Origin: Albidovulum denitrificans
GTDB lineage: Bacteria > Pseudomonadota > Alphaproteobacteria > Rhodobacterales > Rhodobacteraceae
Reading direction: 5' to 3'
NCBI RefSeq assembly: GCF_002973535.1
Contig: NZ_PVEP01000015.1
Coordinates: 1 to 42,571, forward strand
DNA: 42,571 nucleotides
Shown here: piece after piece, positions 13,938 through 20,752 of the stretch
How positions within the stretch are numbered: the stretch's first letter is position 1
How the letters are laid out: every line of letters starts with the position of its first letter
Notes under the pieces: model-generated
What the model saw: only the letters and a program-made list of their open reading frames with translations
Database searches by the model: none
Told to the model about the DNA's origin: nothing
Translations under genes and position numbers: made by a program

Positions 13938-14260
13938 GGGTCTGCGCCGCACCCGGCTGCGGCAGGGTGCTGAACGAACGCAACAAGTCCGGCGTCTGCG
14001 CGAACCATTCACACAGCCAGTGGTGCGCCTGTACCCAGTGCGCATCCCATACCCGCGTGCCAAGGGCGGTCGCCACAGGCCCCCTGATGCGCAACATCCA
14101 CCCGCAGCTGGTCGATATCGGACCGCCGCCTGTGGATACCGTGCCATCCCTGCCGCCGCACCTGCGCACCGTCGAGGTGGCAGAGGTCATGACGGGCACG
14201 AACGGCATCCGGTTCAACCGGATCACCCTGCCGCGCGAGCCGTGGGAGGGTGCAGCATGA
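13925..14260 (+). CDS. Cysteine-rich putative zinc-finger protein
   Basis: A 111-residue protein. The first 45 residues have CAAPGCGRVLNERNKSGVC, then SQWCACTQCASHTRV: a treble-clef or zinc-ribbon-like pattern of Cys and His. The rest is Pro-rich. It overlaps the helicase gene by 13 bp and the following frame by 4 bp. A DNA-binding role at the nearby origin-like repeats is possible but not shown. Confidence 0.6.
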   Translation: MGSVRVCAAPGCGRVLNERNKSGVCANHSHSQWCACTQCASHTRVPRAVATGPLMRNIHPQLVDIGPPPVDTVPSLPPHLRTVEVAEVMTGTNGIRFNRITLPREPWEGAA

Positions 14261-14703
14261 CCTCCCCGCACCCCACCATATCCTTCTTCGAAGACGGAAC
14301 GCGCCGTCAGGCCCGTCACGCCCGCCACCTGAATTTGGGTCCGATGGGCCTGAGATTGCACCTGTTGGGCCGGAGATGTGTGGAAGGGGGTTCGGGGGAA
14401 GGTGTTTTACGTCAATGGCTTAGGCGGCGATTTGGGCCCGACGGGCTTGACGGGCCCGAGATTCCCGCCCGCGCGCGCGAGCGTGTTCATGGAAGGTGCG
14501 GAAGGGGAGGAAGTCGATTTCTGCGCGGGGGTAGAAATCTCAAGCCCGTCAAGCCCGTCGGGCCCAAATTCGCGTCTATGTCTTTGTTTTCGTTATATTC
14601 TTCGAACGATAATCTTTATCAATCTCAAGCCCAACTGAAACAGTTTCAAGCCCATCAAGCCCAACCGAAGAAACCACGAAATCAACATGAGGCAGATCAA
14701 TGA
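14257..14703 (+). CDS. Doubtful ORF across origin-like repeats
   Basis: An open frame of 148 codons with coupled start (ATGA at 14257) and stop (ATGA at 14700). The first 25 codons (MTSPHPTISFFEDGTRRQAR) look like a plausible start of a small gene, but from about 14335 the frame only translates the repeats and the AT-rich patch (ending in Gln/Lys/Pro-rich sequence). A second frame, 14378-14638, reads the same repeats as GPTGLTGP. I think the DNA itself is the functional element. Confidence 0.3.
   Translation: MTSPHPTISFFEDGTRRQARHARHLNLGPMGLRLHLLGRRCVEGGSGEGVLRQWLRRRFGPDGLDGPEIPARARERVHGRCGRGGSRFLRGGRNLKPVKPVGPKFASMSLFSLYSSNDNLYQSQAQLKQFQAHQAQPKKPRNQHEADQ
14335..14662. repeat. Iteron-like TCAAGCCC repeats with AT-rich patch, candidate replication origin
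   Basis: Copies of the octamer TCAAGCCC, or its complement GGGCTTGA with variants, lie at 14346-14353, 14365-14374, 14431-14455 (two units), 14541-14568 (two units), 14625-14632, 14646-14653 and 14655-14662. A perfect 25-bp inverted repeat joins 14431-14455 to 14544-14568 (88-bp spacer). Between the right arm and the last units, 14569-14625 is strikingly AT-rich for this genome. Iterons, a large dyad and an AT-rich stretch directly downstream of primase-helicase genes are what a theta-type phage origin looks like. This is inference from arrangement. Confidence 0.5.
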
Positions 14704-15419
14704 CGAGGGCGCACAATATGTTGGGAAATCGGCAGGTCGGATCGTCAAAAGTATTTGACCATCGCCCTGCGGTCGTGGCCTGCCGGGAAAAAAAGGCTGT
14801 CGGGGTGCAGCAAATCCTCGAATGGGCCTTCGGCCGGGAATGTGCCCAGATCAGGACCGATCCCCATGCCCGGCTTGAGGGGGAAACGCGGCCTGGCGTG
14901 GATATGATCTGGATCATGGCCAAGCGGGCTGAGCTTGGCGGGGTGCGGATCGACACGTCGATCGGCAGGTCCTATCCGCATGATGATGCCGAGATCGTGG
15001 CGGCCATCGTCGAAAACCTGCCTTCGAACCGGGGTGGCATCGGCATGGCGATCCGTATCGCCGAGCTGGCCCGCGCCGGGATCACCCCGGATTGGATGCC
15101 GGGGGCGCGGCCAAGGGTGGTGCCGCTCTTGGGGTGGCGGGACAGCAAGCATGGAGAGTTCGCCAGGACGCAGGTGTGCGAGGTGATCGAGTGGAAGCAC
15201 CGCGGCCGGAAGATGAGGCGCGAGGTTCGGTGCTGCCCGGTAACCTATGCGCCCTCCGCCCAGCAGATCGCCGCCGCAAGGCGTGGGTATCTCGACTGGT
15301 GGGGCGCGCTGCAAGAGCTGTCGGTCAACCTGCGCTGCGTCAGCCTGCGCGATCATATGGTGACCGATCATCTGCCACCCCGCACCCCTTGGGAGAGGCG
15401 GCAAGCGAAAGGGTGTTGA
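14700..15419 (+). CDS. Hypothetical phage protein, possible late regulator by position
   Basis: A 239-residue protein. The N-terminus contains QQILEWAFGRECAQIRTDPH and MIWIMAKRAELGGVRIDTS; the C-terminus ends in a block, YLDWWGALQELSVNLR then DHMVTDHLPPRTPWERR, that recurs in unnamed prophage proteins of alphaproteobacteria. It is the last gene of the early operon and is followed by a hairpin and then the late genes, the position of Q-type antiterminators in lambdoid phages. No zinc finger or HTH typical of Q is visible, so the regulator idea is weak. The ATG overlaps the preceding frame; a second Met lies at codon 7. Confidence 0.6.
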   Translation: MTRAHNMLGNRQVGSSKVFDHRPAVVACREKKAVGVQQILEWAFGRECAQIRTDPHARLEGETRPGVDMIWIMAKRAELGGVRIDTSIGRSYPHDDAEIVAAIVENLPSNRGGIGMAIRIAELARAGITPDWMPGARPRVVPLLGWRDSKHGEFARTQVCEVIEWKHRGRKMRREVRCCPVTYAPSAQQIAAARRGYLDWWGALQELSVNLRCVSLRDHMVTDHLPPRTPWERRQAKGC

Positions 15420-15464
15420 CAGGCGAGAATGTCAACGGCTAGACAAGATACCAGCAACCGAACT

Positions 15465-15493
15465 GCGCCCGGAGGGATCACCCCGCCGGGCGC
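15465..15493 (+). terminator. Hairpin at the end of the early operon
   Basis: GCGCCCGG (15465-15472) and CCGGGCGC (15486-15493) form an 8-bp GC stem with a 13-nt loop; only a weak T-rich tail (TTCGCATTT) follows. It lies 45 nt after the stop of the 239-residue protein and 23 nt before the next start, so it may terminate early transcription or cover the ribosome binding site. Confidence 0.45.
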
Positions 15494-15515
15494 TTCGCAT
15501 TTCAGGGGGGGCCGC

Positions 15516-16121
15516 ATGCTGAAGATCACCTTCGACATTCGTGCCTTTGAGAAAGCCCTGACCGATCTTGAGCGTCGTCAGCTGCCCTTCGCGGTAGCGA
15601 TGGCGCTGAACGACACGGCGCAGGATGCATCGGTCGCCGAGACGGCAGCATTGTCGCAGCACCTTGATCGTCCGACGCCGTTCACGAAGCGGGCTTACCA
15701 GATAGAGCGGGCGACAAAGTCGAAGCCCTATGCAATCGTGAAGGCTCGCCCGATCCAGGGGGCCTATCTTCAGTATCAGGTCTTCGGTGGCCGTAGGTCC
15801 CCAAAGGGGCAGGCGCTGGTCGTACCGTCGGGTGCCAAGCTCAACGCCTATGGCAACCTACCCAAGGGCGCGGTCAAGCGGGCACTTAGCCAGAAGAATA
15901 CCTTCGCGACCAAGCGGGGCAGTCGAAAGGCAAAGCACCTTGGCCGTGGTGTCTATCGTCGTGTGCGAGGCGGAGGATTGAAGAAGCTGATGGCCTTCGA
16001 ACCGATGGCGAAGTATCGGGTGCGGCTACCCTTCGGTCGGGCCGCGCGCCAGTCTGCCGAAAGCGTCTTCGCCATGCACTTCGAGCGCCGCTTCACGGCA
16101 GCGCTGGCATCCGCTCGCTAG
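15516..16121 (+). CDS. gpZ-like / minor tail structural protein, displaced
   Basis: A 201-residue, very basic protein starting MLKITFDIRAFEKALTDLER. The pattern (AVAMALNDTAQDASVAET, then TPFTKRAYQIERATKSKP, then an Arg/Lys-rich loop and RRFTAALASA at the end) resembles lambda-gpZ / minor-tail-Z-like proteins, which bind near the tail completion interface. In lambda the Z gene lies between FII and U. Here that slot is empty and this gene stands upstream of the terminase instead. The homology is my reading of the pattern, not a certain family match. AGGGGGGG lies before the ATG. Terminator-like hairpins flank the gene. Confidence 0.5.
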   Translation: MLKITFDIRAFEKALTDLERRQLPFAVAMALNDTAQDASVAETAALSQHLDRPTPFTKRAYQIERATKSKPYAIVKARPIQGAYLQYQVFGGRRSPKGQALVVPSGAKLNAYGNLPKGAVKRALSQKNTFATKRGSRKAKHLGRGVYRRVRGGGLKKLMAFEPMAKYRVRLPFGRAARQSAESVFAMHFERRFTAALASAR

Positions 16122-16250
16122 GCCTTGGGTCCTTCCGGGCACAAACGCCACGCGGGTAATTCGCACCGCGTTTTGTTTACTGGGGCGAATTTGGTTCGGG
16201 GTTGGCGATAGCGTTGCTGTTGTTGTTGGAAACACAGGAGAAATAGGAAC
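16122..16250 (+). other. Intergenic region upstream of terminase, candidate cos/late-control region
   Basis: No gene fits here. The 5' half holds a terminator-like hairpin (16150-16178); the 3' half is rich in G/T with GTTGCTGTTGTTGTTGG. Lambda-type terminases usually cut at cos just upstream of the small subunit gene, so this is where cos would be expected, but no lambda-like cosN dyad can be named with confidence. No clear sigma70 promoter is visible. Confidence 0.35.
16150..16178 (+). terminator. Intrinsic-terminator-like hairpin before the late operon
   Basis: ACGCGGGT (one bulged G) pairs with ACCGCGT around AATTCGC, directly followed by TTTGTTT. It ends 72 bp before the terminase GTG. 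Either early transcription stops here, or it is a Q-type antitermination target. Confidence 0.5.
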
Positions 16251-16892
16251 GTGGCCTTCGAGATAGAGGAAGCGCTACGGCGGTTTCCTCTGCCCGATGG
16301 GCTTTCGGATGCCGTCGTGAACCGCGCGCAACTGGCGACGGCGCTGGGTGTGTCAGAAAACACGATCACCAAGTACGTCACTCAGGGCATTCCAGTGATT
16401 ACGGCCGGGGCGAACGGGCAGTCCTATGAGTTCCAGTTGTCGGAGTGCTACGCCTGGCGCATGTGGCGCGATGATGAGGTCCGCGCGATCAAGGCGGCCG
16501 GTGATGCAGCCGCCCGTCAAATGGCGATGCTGTTTCGCAACAGCGACGATGATGACGACGATCAGCCGTTCATGTCGGCCCGCCAGATCCAGGAGGAGGC
16601 CGATGCCGACTATCGACGCCAGCGCGCGGCGGAATTGCGTGGCGAGCTGGTGCGCGCCTCGAAAATGCGTGTGCTTCTGGAAGACATCCTGATGGAGTTC
16701 AGGACCTCGATCACGACGCTGGTCGATTACTGCGAGATCGAGTTCGGGCTGAAGCCGGACCAGACCGACAAGCTGCAACGGCGCTGCGACCAGGCGCTTG
16801 TGCAGTCACGGGTCAGGATGTCGGAGGAACTTTGCGCCCCGGCCGGAGAGATGGCCGAGTTTGGCGGTGATCGCCAAGAGACGATGATCTGA
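16251..16892 (+). CDS. Terminase small subunit (Nu1-like)
   Basis: A 213-residue protein. An N-terminal winged HTH (VVNRAQLATALGVSENTITK, then YVTQGIPVITAGANGQSYEF) recognises phage DNA, like lambda Nu1 and DUF1441 proteins. An acidic run of six Asp follows at about 97-103, then a helical region (ELRGELVRASKMRVLLEDIL) for oligomerisation and contact with the large subunit. The start is GTG at 16251 with AGGAGAAATAGGA in front. It overlaps the large subunit by 1 bp (TGATG). Confidence 0.85.
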   Translation: MAFEIEEALRRFPLPDGLSDAVVNRAQLATALGVSENTITKYVTQGIPVITAGANGQSYEFQLSECYAWRMWRDDEVRAIKAAGDAAARQMAMLFRNSDDDDDDQPFMSARQIQEEADADYRRQRAAELRGELVRASKMRVLLEDILMEFRTSITTLVDYCEIEFGLKPDQTDKLQRRCDQALVQSRVRMSEELCAPAGEMAEFGGDRQETMI

Positions 16893-19051
16893 TGGTGGTG
16901 CTTTCGGATGCGAGGATCGGGCAGAGGCTGTCATTCGCGCCGTTGCCGCCGCATACCACACCGGAGAGCATCCTGGCGGATGCCCTGCCGATCCTTGATC
17001 CGCCGAGCCGGATATCGGTAACCGAGGCGGCGGAGCGATTTGTACGGGTCGAGGCGCAGGGGGCATGGTCATCAATCGATCGGATGACGACGCCCTACAT
17101 GGTCGAGCCTGCCGACATGACATCGTCGCGTCGGTTCAAGGCGGTCGGGTTCGTGGGGCCGTCGCAGTCCGGCAAGACGATGCTGTTGCAGACGACGGTG
17201 CTGCACCGGGTCAAGTGCGATCCGATGCCGGTACAGGTCATTCACATGTCGCGGCCGGAACGCGATAAATGGGTCGAACACAAGCTAGACCCGATCATCA
17301 GGAACAGCCCGGAGATCTGGGATATCGCGGGGAAGGCGCGAGACGACAGCACATTCAGCCGTAAGCGCTTCCGCGGCATGCGGATCGAGATCGGGTATCC
17401 GACCGCACAACAGCTGTCTGGCGGGACCTATGGCCTTGTGGCTCTGACAGACTTCGACCATTTCCCGTCCGTCCTCGGACCGAAGGACAGCCCAGAAGGG
17501 ACGCCGTACCGGATGGCGCGGCAACGGACGAAGACATTCCTGTCGCGGGGCTGCGTCCTGGTAGAAAGTACCCCGGCGCATCCGTGGGCCGATCCGAGCT
17601 GGCATCCGTCCGAGGCGGCGCCACATCAGTTGCCGCCAGTCCTGCACGGGATTGTCTCGATCTACAACGAAGGGACGCGCGGACGGTGGTACTGGGAATG
17701 CCCGGATTGCGAGGCGAAATTCGAGCCGAGCTTTGAGCGGCTGCATTTCGATGACAGCCTTGACCCTGGCGAGGCAGGCGACAAGGCTGCGATGATCTGC
17801 CCGGACTGCGGGTCGATCATCGAGCATCGTCACAAGGTCGAGCTGAACCGTCGCGCCCTGCGTGGTCATGGTGGATGGCTGCACGAGGGTGCGGCGCTTG
17901 ACGACGACGGCCATCGCGTCCTCTGCGGCATTGGCGATGAGGGGCTGAGAGCGACCGATGTCGCGAGTTACGCACTGGATGGCGCGGCCGCGACATTCGC
18001 AAACTGGTCGGAGATCGTCGCGAACTATCTGTCGGCGAAACGAAAGGCAGATGAACTGGGCGACGAAACCGAGTTGTCCGGCGTCTACTATACCGAGATC
18101 GGAAAGCCATACCGTCCGCGCCACATGGACCGGGCGGATGAGGTCGGTTTGCAGTTCCTGCGCGATCATCAGCAGGAGGCAGAGCGCGGCGTGGCGCCAT
18201 CTTGGGCGCGGTTTATCACCGTCACGATGGACGTGCAGGCCAACCGTTTTCCGGTGCTTGTCATGGCGTGGGGCGAGGGCGGTCGTTGCCAGATCGTCGA
18301 TCGCTACGACCTAGCGACGCCGCCTGATGGCGCACCGAACATGGAGGCTGAGCGGGCGCTTAGCCCAGCGAAGTACATAGAAGACTGGGATGTACTGGCG
18401 GGCCTAGAGGACAAAGTCTGGCCAGTGAAAGGCGAGACCTTTGGCTTGCAGGCCATGGCGCTGGTCGTGGACTTTCAGGGCGAGGCCGGTGTTTCGGACA
18501 ATGCCGAGGCTTTCTGGAAGGCGCGCAAGAGGGCCGGGACCGGGGGGCGCTGGTTCGTCAGCCGCGGTCACGGCGGCTGGAAGGTGCCGCGGCGGGTCTG
18601 GCATGAGCGCCCCGAGGGGGCGTCGAAGGGTAAGAAGGCGCGGTCGATCAAGATCCTGAACTTCGCATCAGATCGAATGAAGGACACGGTTTCAGCCGCC
18701 ATCGCGAAGTCGGACGGCGGCGCGGGTGGCCTTTATGTTCCGTCATGGCTTGGCGATGATCATAGGTCGGAGCTGATCGGTGAGATCAGAGGCGAGAAAG
18801 GCTGGGAAAAGCGCACGTCTCAGACCCGGAACGAAACGCTGGACCTCTGCGTCCAGGCGCGGGCGGTGGCGGAACATAAGGGCATGTTGTCGATCGACTG
18901 GGCGCATCCGCCTGTCTGGGCGGTCCTTTCGGATGGCAACCCATTCGCCGTCGCGAGCGGCGACTGCGCTGAGGAAAGCATTGCCGTTGATCGCCGCGCC
19001 GCCCCGTCGCGGGCGTCAGGATCGACGATCAAATGGCTTAGGAAAAACTGA
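16892..19051 (+). CDS. Terminase large subunit, lambda GpA family
   Basis: A 719-residue packaging ATPase-nuclease. The N-terminal ATPase domain has Walker A GFVGPSQSGKT at about residues 88-98 and a Walker-B-like LVALTDFDHFP. A zinc-knuckle pair CPDCEAKFEP and CPDCGSIIEHRH lies in the middle. The nuclease part follows from VTMDVQANRFPVLVMAW (first catalytic Asp) to DLCVQARAVAEHK near the end. Family size and order match GpA_ATPase plus GpA nuclease, used by cos-type phages. It translocates DNA into the prohead through the portal. Confidence 0.93.
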   Translation: MVVLSDARIGQRLSFAPLPPHTTPESILADALPILDPPSRISVTEAAERFVRVEAQGAWSSIDRMTTPYMVEPADMTSSRRFKAVGFVGPSQSGKTMLLQTTVLHRVKCDPMPVQVIHMSRPERDKWVEHKLDPIIRNSPEIWDIAGKARDDSTFSRKRFRGMRIEIGYPTAQQLSGGTYGLVALTDFDHFPSVLGPKDSPEGTPYRMARQRTKTFLSRGCVLVESTPAHPWADPSWHPSEAAPHQLPPVLHGIVSIYNEGTRGRWYWECPDCEAKFEPSFERLHFDDSLDPGEAGDKAAMICPDCGSIIEHRHKVELNRRALRGHGGWLHEGAALDDDGHRVLCGIGDEGLRATDVASYALDGAAATFANWSEIVANYLSAKRKADELGDETELSGVYYTEIGKPYRPRHMDRADEVGLQFLRDHQQEAERGVAPSWARFITVTMDVQANRFPVLVMAWGEGGRCQIVDRYDLATPPDGAPNMEAERALSPAKYIEDWDVLAGLEDKVWPVKGETFGLQAMALVVDFQGEAGVSDNAEAFWKARKRAGTGGRWFVSRGHGGWKVPRRVWHERPEGASKGKKARSIKILNFASDRMKDTVSAAIAKSDGGAGGLYVPSWLGDDHRSELIGEIRGEKGWEKRTSQTRNETLDLCVQARAVAEHKGMLSIDWAHPPVWAVLSDGNPFAVASGDCAEESIAVDRRAAPSRASGSTIKWLRKN

Positions 19052-19053
19052 GA

Positions 19054-19260
19054 ATGGCATACACACAGGCCGATATCGACGCCCTTCGCCGCAACATCGC
19101 GAAGGGCGTGAAAAAGCTGCGCCTTGGTAACGGCGAAGAAATCGAATTCGACAGCTACGGCGAAATGCGCCGGCGTCTGGCCGACATGGAGGCAGAGGTC
19201 GCCGGGACGACAAAAGCGGGATTCGCAGTCGGATATGTGACGACAGGGCGGGGTCTTTGA
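19054..19260 (+). CDS. gpW-like head-tail joining protein
   Basis: A 68-residue protein starting MAYTQADIDALRRNIAKGVK, with the beta hairpin EEIEFDSYGEMRRRL in the middle. Size, the QADIDALRRAI-like start and position between terminase and portal identify the lambda gpW family, which seals the filled capsid and prepares the FII docking site. Confidence 0.85.
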   Translation: MAYTQADIDALRRNIAKGVKKLRLGNGEEIEFDSYGEMRRRLADMEAEVAGTTKAGFAVGYVTTGRGL

Positions 19261-19261
19261 G

Positions 19262-20752
19262 GTGAGCTGGTTCGGAAAGGGGCTGGACAAGATCATCGGC
19301 GAGATCAGCCCGTCGGCCGGCATGCGCCGAACGCAGGCCCGCAATGCGATGTCGTTGATGATGAACTACGATGGCGCGTCGAAGGGGCGGCGCACCTATG
19401 GATGGAAAGCTCCGTCAACCGATGCTGACGCCGCCGCCTATGGCGTTCGCGCGCCGCTTCGCCAACTGTCCAGGGAGTTTCTGCGGAACCGGCCTTACGC
19501 CGTCAGAGCGCAATCCGTTGTCACCTCGAACGTCGTCGGGACCGGAGTGGTGCCTGCGGTGAAACATGACAATCCTGAAGTTCAGCGAGGAATCGCGGAT
19601 GCCGTTCTTGGGCATCTGCTTTCGCCATGGCTGGATGCGTTGGGGGAGCTGAACCTTTACGCCATGCAGGAGGTCGTGATGAACACGGTCTTCGCGGATG
19701 GCGAGGTGCTGGCCCGCCGCCGCCTGAGAACGGGACGTTATGCGCAGGGTTTGAGGCTTGGCTTTCAGATCGAGCTGCTTGAGGTCGATCACCTTGACAC
19801 GACGATCACCAGCAACGGCAAAAACGAGGTCTGCGAAGGGATCGAGTATAGCCCCATCGGGGATGTCGAGGCCTACCACGTTTTCCCGCGCCATCCCGGC
19901 AACGCGCGCCTTCTGGGAGATCGTGTCAGATCCGAGCGCGTGTCATGGGCCGACATCATCCATGTGCGGCGCTTCGACCGTCCGGGCCAGCTGCGGGGTG
20001 TGCCGTGGCTGGCGCCCGTGATGCTGGCGATGGGCGAGTTGAGCGATTACCAGGAGGCGCAGATCCTGAAGCAGAAGATGGCGGCGCTGATGGCTGCCAT
20101 CGTCGCCTATGACAAGGATAGCATGCCGGGCGATCCTGCTGACCGGTTGAAAGGCCTGTCAGAGCTTGAGCCGGGCGCCATCATCGGGGTGCCTGATGGT
20201 GCGGAGGTGTCGTTCACGCAGCCGCCGAAAGTCGATGCATATTCGGAATTCATGCGCGAGGGCCTCGGCGCCATCGCAATGGGGATCGGTATCACGCGGG
20301 AGTCGCTGACGGGCGATCTCAGCGGGGTCAATTTCAGCTCCGGCAGGATGGGCCGGATGGAGATGGACCGCAATGTCGAGAGGTGGCAGCAGCTCTTGAT
20401 GATCGGTCAGTTTTGTGCGGGCGTGGAGCGCTGGGTACGCGAGGCGTTTCCGATGACGCGCATTCATCCGGGCGAGGCGTTCGCGATGACATGGACGGCC
20501 CCGCGTCGCCCGCTGATCGACCCGAACGATGAGGTCGATGCAATGCTGAAGCAGGTCGCGGGCGGATTGAACAGCCGCCAGTCCGTTCAGCGCACCCTTG
20601 GGCTGGACCCGGATCGCGTCCGGCGCGAACGCGCCGAGGATCGGCAGCAGGATGAAACACTGCAACTCGATGAGCCTGTCGCGGTGGATACCCCGACCGC
20701 GCGCGTATCGAGGGCAGAAAAGCAGGCGAAACAGGTGGAGACAGGGCAATGA
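19262..20752 (+). CDS. Portal protein, lambda family
   Basis: A 496-residue portal. The N-terminus (RRTQARNAMSLMMNYDGASK, then GRRTYGWKAP) and the block LSREFLRNRPYAVRAQSVVTS, later DYQEAQILKQKMAALMAAIV and GVNFSSGRMGRMEMDRNVER, are those of the lambda gpB portal family. Twelve copies form the DNA gate of the prohead. The start is GTG at 19262, 1 nt after the gpW stop. The stop overlaps the protease-capsid start (ATGA). Confidence 0.93.
   Translation: MSWFGKGLDKIIGEISPSAGMRRTQARNAMSLMMNYDGASKGRRTYGWKAPSTDADAAAYGVRAPLRQLSREFLRNRPYAVRAQSVVTSNVVGTGVVPAVKHDNPEVQRGIADAVLGHLLSPWLDALGELNLYAMQEVVMNTVFADGEVLARRRLRTGRYAQGLRLGFQIELLEVDHLDTTITSNGKNEVCEGIEYSPIGDVEAYHVFPRHPGNARLLGDRVRSERVSWADIIHVRRFDRPGQLRGVPWLAPVMLAMGELSDYQEAQILKQKMAALMAAIVAYDKDSMPGDPADRLKGLSELEPGAIIGVPDGAEVSFTQPPKVDAYSEFMREGLGAIAMGIGITRESLTGDLSGVNFSSGRMGRMEMDRNVERWQQLLMIGQFCAGVERWVREAFPMTRIHPGEAFAMTWTAPRRPLIDPNDEVDAMLKQVAGGLNSRQSVQRTLGLDPDRVRRERAEDRQQDETLQLDEPVAVDTPTARVSRAEKQAKQVETGQ

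Noticed and set aside
14378-14638. Collagen-like GPTGLTGP protein
   Set aside because: The Gly-Pro pattern is a translation of the TCAAGCCC/GGGCTTGA repeats, which continue outside this frame and in both orientations.
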